This document shows, piece after piece, positions 17,829 to 27,734 of a stretch of 64,000 nt of DNA. The translations under genes and the position numbers were made by a program. A model generated the notes under the pieces. The model did no database searches. It was not told where the DNA came from and saw nothing but the letters and a program-made list of their open reading frames with translations. The stretch is taken from NCBI GenBank assembly GCA_026702845.1, contig JADCLS010000014.1, positions 1-64,000 on the forward strand. The letters run 5' to 3'. The stretch's first letter is position 1; each line of letters opens with the position of its first letter. The DNA is from Candidatus Heimdallarchaeota archaeon. Lineage in GTDB: Archaea > Asgardarchaeota > Heimdallarchaeia > Heimdallarchaeales > Kariarchaeaceae.

Positions 17829-20198
17829 TTATGCATTTTTGAGAAGATAGTATATTTCCCTGATAATACTTGGTTGAAACCATTTTATTTTTCTCATGAT
17901 TGATGGATAATCCTTCTCAGTTATTATTTGTTTGAATCTAGTTGCTTTTAGGTGATTTTTCTTGATTGTGCCGATATCTGACAGCATGAGCATGTCAAAT
18001 GCCCGAGAGAATACAAAATCCTGTTGGATGTATATGGGATAATCAAATGAGATAGATAATTTCAAGAAATCATGTTGAACTTCAATGGTTTTACACAAAC
18101 CACACTCATTCATCTCTACAACTGCAGGTTGATCATCTATACTCATTTTAACCTCTGAGTAACTGGAAAGTGCGATAAATTTGAGTGTCCATTTCCTATC
18201 AGATGGAGCAAATTTTGCAGTGGGCCGATCTATGGTTATTGTTACTTTATCACCAATTTGTTGTGTAATGGTTGTTTCATCGTATTCGCCGTCCTTAAAC
18301 AATTTGGTTTCACCATCATCTTCATAGAGATGGAATGTGTTATTTGCACCAGGAAATATCGAAACAATGATATGTGAAGGATTGGCTACTCCATTGTTAC
18401 TATCTGCATCCATGGGAATAATTGCACCTGCTTTGGCAAATATTGGTATCTGATCCAATCTATATGGCCTATTGAGAATTCTGTTTCCATCATTATGCTC
18501 ATAATTGAAGAAATCATAGAATACTCCATCTGGAAGATAGGTTTTATGCATGACGTGCTTGACTTTCTTATCTAGTTTAGTTGTAATAGGTGATACAATC
18601 ATCTCAGTTCCGAACCAGTACTGATTTTTAAATTGATATGCTCTATTATCTTGATCATGATAGTACATGGGCTGCATCAATGGAAGACCTTCCTTGTAAC
18701 CTAGGTGTGCCATCGAGTATAGATAGGGGATTAGTTGATGACGTAATCTCATGAAATCACCCACAATGCGTAAAGCATTGTAATCATGTCTCCATGGCTC
18801 TCGTCTGTGAAATGCATTTTTAGTACTATGCAATCTGAAAATGGGACTAAACACACCAAACTGAACCCAGCGAATATAGAGCTCTGTGTCTTCCTTTCCC
18901 AACATATGACCCCCAATATCGTGGCTCCACCAGCCATAGCCTATATTTGATGCAGTGATTGTGAAGTAGGGTTGAAATTGTAATACTTTCCAGTTAACAA
19001 AGGTATCTCCTGAGAATCCTATGGGATAGCGTTGATGACCTTGATTCCCCCAACGTGAGAAAATAAATGATCTGGTTATATCCCTTCCCATATCTAGGAA
19101 ATGAGTATGATTAACCATCCACAGGGGATCAAGATAAGGTAATTTTGATTTTTTAGATTGTTGATAATCCATCCACCAAAAATCAATTCCTAGATTTTCA
19201 TGTTTTCGAAGTACTAAATCAAAATACGCTATCATGAATTTCCGATCTGTCACGTCAAATTCCACAGGTTCCTCCTTAGTTATGTCAACACCCATTACTT
19301 TGGCTATCTCTGGATACGCTTCTTCATGAGCTCTAATCCCAAGGGCTGGATGTAGATTTAATGACACTTTAAGATCTCTATTATGTAACCATTCAAGCAA
19401 TTCCTTGGGCTCTGGGAATAAATCTTTATTCCAAGTGAATCCTGTCCATCCACTACCATATTTCTTCTCAATGTTTACCAGATGCCAATCCATATCGATA
19501 ATGGCCACCGAGAGTGGTAAATCGTGATCCTCAAAGGATTCTATAAGTACTTTGTACCCTTCTTGAGTATATTCCCAATATCTTGACCACCAATTGCCTA
19601 GAACATATCTTGGGATCATTGAAGGTTTTCCTGATATTTTGTAGTAATCTTGTAAACATTCAATATACATTTGTCCATGACCAAAGAAATAGATATCAAT
19701 CTCACTCCCTATTCTTGATTCAATCCAAAAATCATCATTGAATACTAGACTATGGGAATCATCTAATACTGCATATCCATTCCGGGAAAGCAATCCAGGT
19801 GATAATTTAGTCGATCCCCATGTCATATCCAATGTTCTTGCTGTTCCACCGAGATTTTGATTATCCTTTTTACCATATTTCCAAATTGTCTTGGTTTCAT
19901 TAACAAGGATCTCAAGTGATGATGCTGAGAATTTCTGATTTTCTTTGTATGATAATTTCAAAAACTCAGTACGAATATAGAGTATTCCATTATCTCTTTC
20001 AACCTCGAATTCTACTTTGTCCAGATCTCTAAACCATATTGCTTGTGTTGGCCGATCTTCAAATATGCCACCACTATCGTATTCCAGACGGAATAACCTA
20101 GAGGTTAATACCGTGATTCGAAAATTTGCTCCCTGAATAATGGTATCCTTTTTTGCGACTGGTTTACAATCAAAGACGAATCTATTATCTAATTCCAC
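17829..20198 (-). CDS. Glycoside hydrolase family 31 (alpha-glucosidase/alpha-xylosidase-like)
   Basis: A 789-residue cytosolic retaining glycosidase with no signal peptide. It has an N-terminal beta-sandwich to about 190, then a catalytic barrel starting at VLGNWWSRYW (199-208). The nucleophile is Asp344 in FWWMDYQQ and the acid/base is Asp398 in GFSGDTF; a proximal C-terminal beta domain (LYEDDGE at about 623-629) and an extra C-terminal helical tail follow. The nucleophile motif differs from the classic W-x-D-M-N-E and points to a divergent subfamily, so the substrate (alpha-glucoside, alpha-xyloside or other) is uncertain. The start is a GTG. It may feed sugar to the galT-galK branch far downstream, but nothing links them directly. 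Confidence 0.9.
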   Translation of the reverse strand: MELDNRFVFDCKPVAKKDTIIQGANFRITVLTSRLFRLEYDSGGIFEDRPTQAIWFRDLDKVEFEVERDNGILYIRTEFLKLSYKENQKFSASSLEILVNETKTIWKYGKKDNQNLGGTARTLDMTWGSTKLSPGLLSRNGYAVLDDSHSLVFNDDFWIESRIGSEIDIYFFGHGQMYIECLQDYYKISGKPSMIPRYVLGNWWSRYWEYTQEGYKVLIESFEDHDLPLSVAIIDMDWHLVNIEKKYGSGWTGFTWNKDLFPEPKELLEWLHNRDLKVSLNLHPALGIRAHEEAYPEIAKVMGVDITKEEPVEFDVTDRKFMIAYFDLVLRKHENLGIDFWWMDYQQSKKSKLPYLDPLWMVNHTHFLDMGRDITRSFIFSRWGNQGHQRYPIGFSGDTFVNWKVLQFQPYFTITASNIGYGWWSHDIGGHMLGKEDTELYIRWVQFGVFSPIFRLHSTKNAFHRREPWRHDYNALRIVGDFMRLRHQLIPYLYSMAHLGYKEGLPLMQPMYYHDQDNRAYQFKNQYWFGTEMIVSPITTKLDKKVKHVMHKTYLPDGVFYDFFNYEHNDGNRILNRPYRLDQIPIFAKAGAIIPMDADSNNGVANPSHIIVSIFPGANNTFHLYEDDGETKLFKDGEYDETTITQQIGDKVTITIDRPTAKFAPSDRKWTLKFIALSSYSEVKMSIDDQPAVVEMNECGLCKTIEVQHDFLKLSISFDYPIYIQQDFVFSRAFDMLMLSDIGTIKKNHLKATRFKQIITEKDYPSIMRKIKWFQPSIIREIYYLLKNA

Positions 20199-20258
20199 AA
20201 TCTCTAACTTTTGATAATGAATAAAAAGGAATTTGGATGATTTTGTTCATCTGTTCTA

Positions 20259-21146
20259 TTATTTGGAGTGTATACGTTTTCGTTGATGTGATAATGAAAA
20301 AGTAATGGCTAAAACGATTGAAATGATAGAAATCGGGCTTTCTTCCATTTTTGAAGAATAGATATTATCTACTTGCACTGTTTCGTTATTTAATCCATAT
20401 TTTAATTCTTTGTTTTCCTTTACAGTTGTAGGTGAGGAGCGTAAATCAAGTTCATGATATACTAGTACTCCAGTATCCTTATCATATTCATACAATGAGT
20501 ATTCATTTGATGCAATTACTGTGGTTCTATTCCTCCATAATCCTGTATCTGTCACTGTAAATCCATTCATCACATTCTCTCCTAACTTCCAATTAGTGGT
20601 AGAGAACATTAAGGGAGTACGTATGTATCCAGAAACAATAAATACAATTGAAAAGAAATTTTCTTGAAATTCCTTATAACCTGTTGTAAATTCTGCTTTT
20701 GGTTTGAATCCAGATATACCTGATTCATATTCAACCTCACTAATCATATTGGTTTCAATTGCTAGTGTTCCAGTATATGTAATGCTTAATTGATTATAAT
20801 GATCTATTCTTTGAATTACACTATAATCCTTATTCAAGAGATCAAAGCTCTCAAATAAAGGATCAATCATCTCTCCATTCTGCAGGGCGTAAATATTGAA
20901 TGATATATCATTAAGATATTTGAATTTAACTGAATTCTCATTGATATCAAGAAATGTATAAGTTTCATTAAATTCAAGTTGAAGGATTACATATTTTCCT
21001 GATTCAATTGTCGTATTAAACACGGTCTGGCCAGTATAAATTAGTTTCTTGTCTTGATTTATTAGTTCCTCAAAAGGTAGAGAAGTTGCAGAGTTCATCG
21101 AAAGTATTAATATTAATATAATTAAGATGAATCCTCGATTATTCAT
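20259..21146 (-). CDS. Secreted anchored protein of unknown function
   Basis: A 295-residue protein: signal peptide at residues 1-22 (hydrophobic ILIILILILSM run), a beta-rich extracellular region and a C-terminal hydrophobic helix (about 271-285) followed by HQRKRIHSK. This is the same export-and-anchor plan as the other surface proteins of the window. No domain is recognised. It lies 60 bases upstream of the GH31 gene's start, on the same strand, and may share a transcript with it. Confidence 0.7.
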   Translation of the reverse strand: MNNRGFILIILILILSMNSATSLPFEELINQDKKLIYTGQTVFNTTIESGKYVILQLEFNETYTFLDINENSVKFKYLNDISFNIYALQNGEMIDPLFESFDLLNKDYSVIQRIDHYNQLSITYTGTLAIETNMISEVEYESGISGFKPKAEFTTGYKEFQENFFSIVFIVSGYIRTPLMFSTTNWKLGENVMNGFTVTDTGLWRNRTTVIASNEYSLYEYDKDTGVLVYHELDLRSSPTTVKENKELKYGLNNETVQVDNIYSSKMEESPISIISIVLAITFSLSHQRKRIHSK

Positions 21147-21222
21147 TGTTTTTATTGAAAGAATACTGTTTAATTAAAATTTATAATAATATTTCTTATA
21201 ATGAACCATTTATTTAGGGAAT

Positions 21223-22062
21223 CTATCCTGCACCATAGCTATCAATGCCAAATAAAAATGATTTATTTCTAACTGTAACCTGACCCCTTATCATCTTCAA
21301 ATTATTATCCTGTTTGGATTTTTTAAGTTGTAAGTGGTTAGATAAAGCATCTAATTGATGAGATGGCAAAATACAATTGTGTATACCTATTTCTTTAGCT
21401 TTGATGATGATTTTCACAGCTGTTGCAACTTCCTTGGCAATGATAGTTCCCATTCTTGTCCCTTTGGTCAAACCAAATCCCTCATTTTCAATTAGTATGA
21501 CTTTGGATCCTGTTTGAATAAGATAATCAAGATAAGAAGATCTATCTGCACCATGTGCCTCTCTATCAAGTTTTAAAGCCCAATCAGGAATATCATCCAT
21601 AATAGTGGCTTCATTACTTACTGAGATCGAATCCATTATTGTATACGTTGCTGCACGGTATTCTTGAGAAATAAAACCGTGCCTGGAATAAAGTCTCTCT
21701 CCCATAATACTTCCCCATAGTTCTAGAGTATTGTATCCAGAATTGGTTGCAATCTCTAATAATTTCCTCAAGATAGCATCACCAACACCCATTTGTTGAT
21801 ACTCCGGAAGGGTGGTCATTGATGCAACCCAAGCAACCTCTGGATAGAAACGTAACATGCCACTACCAACAATTCTATTATCCATCTCTGCAACTAATGG
21901 ATGACCTAAGTTGAATTTAATTATGTTCCGTATATAATCTTGAAGCAAGGAAACACTGACATCAGTTACTGGATCACCGTAGACCGAGAAGGCCTCTGCA
22001 ATCAGTTTTGCTGTTTGTGGAATATCTCGTTCTTCAAGATCCCTAATGTACATAGTACTCAT
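21223..22062 (-). CDS. GNAT N-acetyltransferase with C-terminal extension
   Basis: A 279-residue protein. Residues 1-135 form a GNAT domain: IRDLEERDI opening, VASMTTLPEYQQMGVGDAILR (about 79-99) as the acetyl-CoA-binding motif A, and ERLYSRHGF (about 121-129) as the terminal turn. The second half (about 140-279) resembles the C-terminal domain seen in two-domain acetyltransferases, with an RGQ strand near the end. Acceptor unknown. It is upstream of the secreted protein gene and downstream of hemerythrin on the same strand. Confidence 0.85.
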   Translation of the reverse strand: MSTMYIRDLEERDIPQTAKLIAEAFSVYGDPVTDVSVSLLQDYIRNIIKFNLGHPLVAEMDNRIVGSGMLRFYPEVAWVASMTTLPEYQQMGVGDAILRKLLEIATNSGYNTLELWGSIMGERLYSRHGFISQEYRAATYTIMDSISVSNEATIMDDIPDWALKLDREAHGADRSSYLDYLIQTGSKVILIENEGFGLTKGTRMGTIIAKEVATAVKIIIKAKEIGIHNCILPSHQLDALSNHLQLKKSKQDNNLKMIRGQVTVRNKSFLFGIDSYGAG

Positions 22063-22128
22063 ATAGAATAGGTGATTATTTACAATTTGGTAAAAATGGA
22101 AAAAAAAGAATATTTTCAGATATGTACA

Positions 22129-22536
22129 TTACTTTTTAGATTGTTCAATTGCTCTTATCATGATGACATCAGTATTCATTATGTGTTTCTGCCACCAATC
22201 ACTCATGAATCGATGGATTTCAAGGGCTTGTTTGAGATCTCCCCCAGTTTGTACATATTTAGATCTCAACTCATCTAATTTGTTGACAAAAAACTGATGG
22301 AGTGCATGATGTTCCTCAATATTGCCGTATTTATGTTGATCCATAAATTCTTCCTCTTCATTGAAATGAAAATCAATATAATTCATCAAAAAACTCAAAC
22401 TATCCTCAATTTTATCCTTTGCTTTGTTCTGCTTAATACATACAAACAGTTCATTGATTTTGTTTATTAATTTAAGATGTTGATCATCAATTGTTTTATT
22501 CCCACTAGTCAATTTTGGTGACCATTCTATAGACAT
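22129..22536 (-). CDS. Hemerythrin-family oxygen-binding protein
   Basis: A four-helix di-iron protein of 135 residues that binds O2 reversibly or senses it. Counting from the TTG at 22542, all ligands are present: His22, His59, Glu63, His78, His82, His120 and Asp125. These sit in the standard patterns WSPKLTSGN-KTIDDQH, DFHFNEEE, EEHHALH and WWQKHIMNTD. I start it at the ATG at 22536 (MSIEWSP), two codons in, as in other bacteriohemerythrins. A TATA-like box 25 bases upstream fits a leaderless transcript. Useful to a cell meeting low oxygen; it has no operon partners. Confidence 0.93.
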   Translation of the reverse strand: MSIEWSPKLTSGNKTIDDQHLKLINKINELFVCIKQNKAKDKIEDSLSFLMNYIDFHFNEEEEFMDQHKYGNIEEHHALHQFFVNKLDELRSKYVQTGGDLKQALEIHRFMSDWWQKHIMNTDVIMIRAIEQSKK

Positions 22537-22556
22537 AATCAAACACTTTACAGATT

Positions 22557-22564
22557 ATTTTATC
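22557..22564 (-). promoter_or_regulatory. TATA-like box of the hemerythrin gene
   Basis: GATAAAAT on the minus strand is centred about 25 bases before the ATG at 22536. This supports that start over the TTG two codons earlier. Confidence 0.5.
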
Positions 22565-22749
22565 AATATTTGCTGAAATGAATAGATTTTCTGTCAAAAT
22601 TGTAACCATTAACTGATCAATTAACGCTTGATGAGCTTAAATTGTACTTTTGAGATATAATAGGAAATAGAATATGAAGTACATCAATGAGTAGTAATTT
22701 GATAAAATTATAGACCTCTAGGCAAATATTTGATTTCACAACTGATAAG

Positions 22750-22757
22750 CTATAAAT
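22750..22757 (+). promoter_or_regulatory. TATA-like box of the D-aminoacylase-family gene
   Basis: CTATAAAT is centred about 25 bases upstream of the GTG at 22778. The same core, also preceded by AG, occurs before the gene at 28188 with matching spacing. It favours a leaderless GTG start. Confidence 0.5.
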
Positions 22758-22777
22758 GCAAAGTAAATGAGAAATCT

Positions 22778-24391
22778 GTGGAGCTTGACTATATAATCAA
22801 AAATGGATTATTGTATGATGGGAGTGGGAATAAACCATTTAAGGCAGATATCGGTATTAAAAATAATCGTATTGTAAAAATTGGAACACTAGATCAAGCA
22901 ACAAAGATCATTGATGTCAGTGGTCTTCTCGTGGCTCCGGGATTCATCAATATGCTGAGCTGGAGTGTGGAATCTCTGATTGATGACGGTAGGGCTCTCG
23001 GTACATTAAAACAGGGTGTAACATTGGAGGTCATGGGAGAATCCGTCTCATGGGGGCCAATGAATGAATATCTTAAGCAAGTTATTCCTAAAATGTTTAC
23101 TTCTGATTTTGAGTATGAAGTAACCTGGAATACTCTTGGAGAATACCTGCAAATGCTAGAGGATAAAGGTATATCTACTAATATTGCAAGTTTTGTTGGG
23201 GCTGCTACGGTTAGAATGTACTGTCTAAAGGAAGAGGATGTTAAACCTACCCCAGAACAACTACAGCAAATGATGGATCTAGTGGAGGAAGCAATGAAAG
23301 AAGGTGCAATGGGAATTAGTACAGCACTTATCTATCCTCCTGCAAGCTATGCAGAAACTGATGAAATCATAGCCTTAGCAAAGGTGGCAGCAAAGCATGG
23401 AGGTATGTATATCTCACATATGCGATCTGAGGGGCAGAACCTTTTACAAGCCTTAGAGGAATTTATTACCATTGCACGGGATGCAGATATTCATGCTGAG
23501 ATCTATCATCTGAAGGCAGCTGGCAAAAGTAACTGGCATAAGATGGATGAGGTAATTAAACGTATTAATGAGGCAAGAAATGAGGGGTTAAGAATTACGA
23601 CTGACTGCTACCTATACACAGCTGCAGGTACGGGCCTTGATTCATGTATTCCACCCTGGGTGGCCGCTGGAGGGAGAGATGCCTTTGTTAATCGACTGCA
23701 GGATTCAGTAACTAGAGACAAAATCAAAGAAGAGATGTTAATTTCATCTGCAGAATGGGAAAACTTGTATATTGAGGCTGGACCGGAGAATATCATCCCT
23801 ATCGGTTTTAATCGGAGGGAATTGCGTAAATATGCAGGAAAAACTATAGCAGAGCTTTCTGAGGAATTGGGGATGGAACCAAGAGATACAGTCATACATT
23901 TGTTAATTGAGGATCATTCGAGGGTGGCTACAATGTATCGTATCATGAAGGAAGAAAATATAGAGAAGAAACTTGCTCTTCACTATATGTCCTTTGGTTC
24001 AGATGGTGAATCCATGTCTGCAGAAGGAAAAGTGCTGGATATGCCTGTTCATCCACGTTCTTATGGCAATGTGACCATGCTATTATCCAAATATGTGAGA
24101 GATAAAGGAATTATTCCCATGGAGGAGGCAATACGCAAATTAACCTCTCTTCCCGCAGAAAATCTAAAGATAAAGAATAGGGGGCGATTGAAAGAGGGAT
24201 ATTTTGCCGATATTGTGGTGTTTGATCTTAAGGAGTTGAAAACAGATGCTTCGTACACTGATCCACATCATCTATCAGAAGGCATGCAATATGTGTTTGT
24301 GAATGGAGAATTAGTTCTAAATCAGGGAGAGTTTACAGGTGCGACCCCAGGCAAATTTATCAAAGGTCCAGGATATGTTTCCTCTGAATAA
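22778..24391 (+). CDS. N-acyl-D-amino-acid deacylase (D-aminoacylase) family amidohydrolase
   Basis: A metal-dependent amidohydrolase of 537 residues from the GTG at 22778 (a longer reading from a TTG at 22730 adds 16 residues). I chose the GTG because it gives the family's usual opening (ELDYIIKNGLLYDGSG) and has a TATA-like box at the right distance. Motifs: LVAPGFINM, GAMGISTALIYPP, MYISHMRSEG and AEIYHLKAAG with two conserved metal or catalytic His, and FGSDGES with the late Asp. The usual first metal motif, HxH after PGF(I)D, is replaced by NMLSWS, so this is the subgroup with an altered first metal site. Substrate unproven: N-acyl-D-amino acids, or a dihydroorotase-like ring. Confidence 0.85.
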   Translation: MELDYIIKNGLLYDGSGNKPFKADIGIKNNRIVKIGTLDQATKIIDVSGLLVAPGFINMLSWSVESLIDDGRALGTLKQGVTLEVMGESVSWGPMNEYLKQVIPKMFTSDFEYEVTWNTLGEYLQMLEDKGISTNIASFVGAATVRMYCLKEEDVKPTPEQLQQMMDLVEEAMKEGAMGISTALIYPPASYAETDEIIALAKVAAKHGGMYISHMRSEGQNLLQALEEFITIARDADIHAEIYHLKAAGKSNWHKMDEVIKRINEARNEGLRITTDCYLYTAAGTGLDSCIPPWVAAGGRDAFVNRLQDSVTRDKIKEEMLISSAEWENLYIEAGPENIIPIGFNRRELRKYAGKTIAELSEELGMEPRDTVIHLLIEDHSRVATMYRIMKEENIEKKLALHYMSFGSDGESMSAEGKVLDMPVHPRSYGNVTMLLSKYVRDKGIIPMEEAIRKLTSLPAENLKIKNRGRLKEGYFADIVVFDLKELKTDASYTDPHHLSEGMQYVFVNGELVLNQGEFTGATPGKFIKGPGYVSSE

Positions 24392-24715
24392 TCACCTAAC
24401 CTCTATCTAATATAGAAAATCCTTGTAAGTAGTCCTACACTTGAGGATATCATTCATATTTGTACTTATTCTACCTCTGTTTGTAACGAAAAATGTATTA
24501 AACAAAATCAAATATCAAAATTTCTAAAGATTTTATTACTTAATATTGGGTAAAATTTTGTCAATCCAATACTGACATAGTCAATATCTCTACGAGAATG
24601 AGTGATATTTCAATTTTTTTAGTAAATTTATTCGATAATACTAAAAATTTAATCCAGTGAGCTTTATAATTTCATTAATCACATTATTTATATTAATTAA
24701 ATTTAAAAAAAATAG
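24392..24715. other. Intergenic, AT-rich
   Basis: A 324-base non-coding stretch between the hydrolase and the large surface protein. No hairpin, RNA motif or coding frame was noticed. The 3' part is extremely AT-rich and presumably holds the promoter of the 24716 gene, but no single TATA box stands out. Confidence 0.4.
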
Positions 24716-27274
24716 ATGCAGAAACGCACTCTGTTCTTATTATCGATCCTCTTGACAAGTATTGTTCCATTCCTACAACACACTAGTGCGGATAATTCTT
24801 CTCCAGAGACACCCCTTCCCATGGTAGGAAATACGGTAACAGATACTATTACCGAGGGAACATCTTTGTACTATCTATTTAGTGCAGAGACAGGAAACCT
24901 TACGATTATACTTTCAGTTCCTACCGATGCGGATTTCGATCTATTGTTATATGACACTGAATTTATAGATACTCCTATGGGTCAGATTGGTCAATCCCTG
25001 ACTGACGGCGTTGGAGTAGAAGAACTCATTTATTACGATATGCCTTCCAATTTTGATGTAACTATCGAGGTAAGTGCTTTTTTAGGTAGTGGTGAGTTCA
25101 CTCTAACTGTCTACAATAACGAAACTGGTGGAGCAGATCCTGATCCTGAGCCCAGTGTAGAGTTCATGGAAACCAATACTGTGACAGCCACCATTAGTAC
25201 TGAGGGTGCTAGTTTACTGTATATCTTCCCAGCTTTATCAGGAAATCTCACCATTACCCTAGAAGTTCCAGCAACAGGAGATTTTGATCTTGTTCTTTAC
25301 GATACTGATAATATCGATACCCCACAGGGTCAACTCGCCACTTCTTTCAACAATGGAGTTGGTGTGAATGAATTGATCTACTTTGATATGCCCTCAAGTT
25401 TCAATGTAACAATTGAAGTTGTCTCATTCTCTGGAACTGGTGAGTTCACCTTGACTGTATATAACAGCAATATCACTATTGAACCACCTGTAACTTATAC
25501 TGAATACAAGCTGGAACATGGTTTGACCTCAGTTCTTGATATTGAAGCAGGTAGTACGGTATACTTCAATTTTACAGATGCAAAAACAACAATTGATACT
25601 TATTTCCTCATTATATATGGCTTCAAGGATTTTAGATATTCACAAGTACATGCAGATTACTCACTGTATGATAATATAAGCCTTGTTAAGGGTGTTGAGC
25701 ACACATATATTGTCGAACTGACACAGGGACAACTATTACGTTTTGCAGTAACTGATCTCTCTGGTGAGGGCTTTCAGATGTATACAGCTATTTCCCAGTT
25801 GGTGGATTATACTCTTAGTACGGAAACATCAGCCTCTGGTACCTATGCGAGTAAGGAAATGCAATTCTTTCTAGCAGATATGACCGAGTCCAACTATGGT
25901 GCTGATGAAATTGTTGAGTTAACACTAGTGCCATCAATTGGTGAACCAACCCTATCCCTGTACGAGTATAACATCCAGACAAAGAGTGTAAAATACTTGA
26001 ATTCCTCTGTTTCTGTTTATGATCAGACCCTGGACAGAAATGTGTATAAAGCTAGCTTTACTAATAACTTGACGTATTCTCTTCTAATTCAAGTGTATGC
26101 AGGCGAGACTGGAGCTTCATTTACTCTTAGTAACCAAGAGGTAATGGATCCTCCATTACCTTTCAATGGCATAGAACTATTTCCTGGGGAGAATAAGGGT
26201 GGTTTTCTCAATACAACTAAGAGATCGGAGACCTGGTTTCTCGATACTCGTGATATGACTGCAAATTCGGTAAAATTTGAGATCAATTTGGAGAACAACT
26301 GGATCTTCAGAATGTTCTTCTATGAAATCTACAGTAACGGAACCGCATCTAATCAGATTTTTGCACAATATACTGGTAATCCACAAACAACATACATCTT
26401 TATAGACGTAAGTAAAATGGCTGGTGTCAAGATATATGTTGATCCATTCCCAACTCTTACTGATGAACAGATAGTACAGTCGTACAGTATTACTGTAACA
26501 GTAGAAGATCTCAAGTCTGAAACTGTGAAGTATACTATGGATACTGTTGTAGGAGATATCTACTACTCTTATGAAACAACTGTAGTTGACATAAGTAATA
26601 ATCGTCCTGGACGGCTCAATGTTGAGATTGATTCAAAAGTAGATGCTTCTTTCAGAATGAATTTAGGGTCTTGTAATGCATTTACGGTATTCAATACTAC
26701 AGTATACGATGTGACAGAAGGAAATAAAATCTTGTATACTTCTGGGATCCTAATCTGTGATCCACGAAATGAGCTGGGTAATTATGACGTTTATTACCCA
26801 TTAATTGCATTTGAGAATGGCCACAAATACCTTTTTGTCCTTGATTTCTTTACCAGTGGAAATATTCTGCGTATAGATTCACAATTAGGCAACCCCACCT
26901 CTCCATCAGCCACAGGTGGGAATAATCCTGATGTTTTTATCTACAGAACGTACTTTGATCTAACCATAAAATCTTTCAATATCACCTTTGGATCTACCCT
27001 AGAGGAATTTGAAATCATTGTAATAATCAACGGAAATGAACAAAAATTCACTAATGAGGGTGGCATGATCTCACAGTCTGACTTTATTAACCGAGTCGAG
27101 GTGATAATTATATTCAAGAATACTGGTTCTGACGTAGGACAGTTCACCTGGTCTGTCTCGAGTATAGCTAAGGAAATTCCATCTGGAACATCAACCGATA
27201 CTCCTTTCCCATTTGCCTTTTTTGTCTTTGCCCTTATTCCAGCGATGTTTTTCAGAAAGAGAAAGCTTGCATAG
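24716..27274 (+). CDS. Large PPC-like surface protein with Heimdall-CTERM-like anchor
   Basis: An 852-residue secreted protein. The signal peptide is at residues 1-25. Two near-identical beta-sandwich modules of about 100 residues (about 38-134 and 150-252) follow, each running from a (T/S)-LLYxF strand through DFDLxLYDT and DTPxGQ to GSGEFTLTVYN, typical of PPC-like domains. The remaining 600 residues form more beta-rich modules. The C-terminus, TPFPFAFFVFALIP plus RKRK, is a sorting-type anchor (Pro-containing turn, hydrophobic helix, basic tail). Role unknown; probably a surface-layer-associated or binding protein. It is transcribed alone. Confidence 0.85.
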   Translation: MQKRTLFLLSILLTSIVPFLQHTSADNSSPETPLPMVGNTVTDTITEGTSLYYLFSAETGNLTIILSVPTDADFDLLLYDTEFIDTPMGQIGQSLTDGVGVEELIYYDMPSNFDVTIEVSAFLGSGEFTLTVYNNETGGADPDPEPSVEFMETNTVTATISTEGASLLYIFPALSGNLTITLEVPATGDFDLVLYDTDNIDTPQGQLATSFNNGVGVNELIYFDMPSSFNVTIEVVSFSGTGEFTLTVYNSNITIEPPVTYTEYKLEHGLTSVLDIEAGSTVYFNFTDAKTTIDTYFLIIYGFKDFRYSQVHADYSLYDNISLVKGVEHTYIVELTQGQLLRFAVTDLSGEGFQMYTAISQLVDYTLSTETSASGTYASKEMQFFLADMTESNYGADEIVELTLVPSIGEPTLSLYEYNIQTKSVKYLNSSVSVYDQTLDRNVYKASFTNNLTYSLLIQVYAGETGASFTLSNQEVMDPPLPFNGIELFPGENKGGFLNTTKRSETWFLDTRDMTANSVKFEINLENNWIFRMFFYEIYSNGTASNQIFAQYTGNPQTTYIFIDVSKMAGVKIYVDPFPTLTDEQIVQSYSITVTVEDLKSETVKYTMDTVVGDIYYSYETTVVDISNNRPGRLNVEIDSKVDASFRMNLGSCNAFTVFNTTVYDVTEGNKILYTSGILICDPRNELGNYDVYYPLIAFENGHKYLFVLDFFTSGNILRIDSQLGNPTSPSATGGNNPDVFIYRTYFDLTIKSFNITFGSTLEEFEIIVIINGNEQKFTNEGGMISQSDFINRVEVIIIFKNTGSDVGQFTWSVSSIAKEIPSGTSTDTPFPFAFFVFALIPAMFFRKRKLA

Positions 27275-27465
27275 GCTGAAGCAATTTAGAAGAATACCCA
27301 AGAATGTTCAATATATTAAATTAACTTTTCTTTGAGTACGCAATTTACTGTATTTATGCAATTTAGAAAATTTTTGGAACTGTAATTTGTAAAATAACCT
27401 TTTCTGCTAACGAAATCTGATGTTTAATTAGCTCATAGTATTGTATATTGTGTGTATTGTGCTTT

Positions 27466-27717
27466 TTACTTCCTTTTTCTGATTATTGCAACCATTGCCA
27501 CAAGTCCTTCAAAGAATGCGGTACTATCAAATGGCAAGAAAGTGGATGGCATCTCCTCATTGGAATTGAACCTTACCTGGGTCTCAAATGTATCCAAGAA
27601 ATTATCATGATCATGTACTACAAGCTCGAAATTGTAGGTTCCATAGGTTACATACAACCCCTGCTGAACTTTATCTGGTATCTGGGGGAAGCACCAACTG
27701 CCACAACAACCTTTTGA
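27466..27717 (-). pseudogene. C-terminal remnant of a surface protein (PKD-like end and anchor)
   Basis: An open frame of 84 codons with no ATG start, closed upstream by a TAA at 27718-27720. It reads PDKVQQGLYVTYGTYNFELVV, a PKD-like 'GTY-F-L-V-D' edge strand, then an acidic spacer and FFEGLVAMVAIIRKRK, a CTERM-like anchor. The rest of the protein is missing, and the adjacent DNA belongs to other genes. This is the scar of a deleted surface gene. The anchor end is intact, so the deletion is probably recent. Confidence 0.65.
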
Positions 27718-27734
27718 TTAAATTGATTTAGTTA

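Noticed and set aside
22730..22777. TTG start of the D-aminoacylase-family gene
   Set aside because: The extra 16 residues do not belong to the family, and the TATA-like box at 22750-22757 lies inside this extension.
24392..24715. CRISPR array or riboswitch in the larger intergenic gaps
   Set aside because: No regularly spaced repeats and no conserved riboswitch core were seen in any gap over 300 bases.
27448..27717. Plus-strand frame of 89 codons over the same place as the surface remnant
   Set aside because: It is the antisense shadow of a recognisable PKD-like/anchor tail on the minus strand and has no pattern of its own.
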